A stretch of 6,330 nt of DNA from Methylocystis sp. (lineage in GTDB: Bacteria > Pseudomonadota > Alphaproteobacteria > Rhizobiales > Beijerinckiaceae): positions 1 to 6,330 of the forward strand of contig JALRFG010000117.1 in NCBI GenBank assembly GCA_023253795.1, given 5' to 3'. Shown one piece after another: positions 6,301 to 6,330 of this stretch (the stretch's first letter is position 1; the number at the start of each line of letters is the position of its first letter). A program made the translations under genes and the position numbers. Under the pieces are notes generated by a model. It did no database searches. It saw only the letters and a program-made list of their open reading frames with translations, and had not been told where the DNA came from.

Positions 6301-6330
6301 GGGGCGGCTGTTTCTTGTTGGGGACGGCTC

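Noticed and set aside
6120..6330. 5' end of a group II intron, because GTGCG at 6120-6124 resembles the intron start
   Set aside because: Only the first five bases match well. I could not find an exon-binding sequence complementary to the bases just upstream, and no domain V or reverse transcriptase is visible in the window.

Overview
The window reads as chromosomal DNA from an alphaproteobacterial methylotroph or methanotroph, probably Hyphomicrobiales (Methylocystis/Methylosinus, Beijerinckiaceae or Methylobacterium relatives). The main clue is a gene for beta-ribofuranosylaminobenzene 5'-phosphate synthase (mptG), the committed enzyme of tetrahydromethanopterin (H4MPT) synthesis. In bacteria this gene is largely confined to organisms that oxidise formaldehyde through H4MPT. 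The GC-rich coding style and the relatives suggested by FolP, FolK and the YfhO protein agree with this. The genus is inference.

Layout. Positions 1-1566 (+) hold the C-terminal part of a large YfhO-family membrane protein whose start lies outside the window. It converges on 1690-3166 (-), a GadC-like APC-superfamily amino acid permease interrupted by a +1 frameshift in a run of eight T (sense strand). About 23 bases upstream of the permease, on the same strand, is mptG (3190-4158, -). A short divergent promoter region (4159-4265) separates mptG from a three-gene pterin/folate run on the + strand: a pterin-4a-carbinolamine dehydratase (4266-4643), folP (4633-5508, overlapping the dehydratase) and folK (5536-6015). 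The final 315 bases (6016-6330) hold no convincing gene. They are markedly more AT-rich in part and contain several inverted repeats, including a possible three-way-junction RNA fold.

How the genes fit together. MptG starts the pABA-ribose arm of H4MPT. FolK and FolP attach pABA to the pterin on the folate side. The dehydratase handles 4a-hydroxy-pterins. Both one-carbon carriers therefore draw on pABA and pterin precursors made from one small divergent island. folB (dihydroneopterin aldolase), which often lies between folP and folK in related bacteria, is not in that gap.

No clearly new system is visible. The points most worth checking are the permease frameshift, the missing folB and the structured intergenic stretch at the right end.
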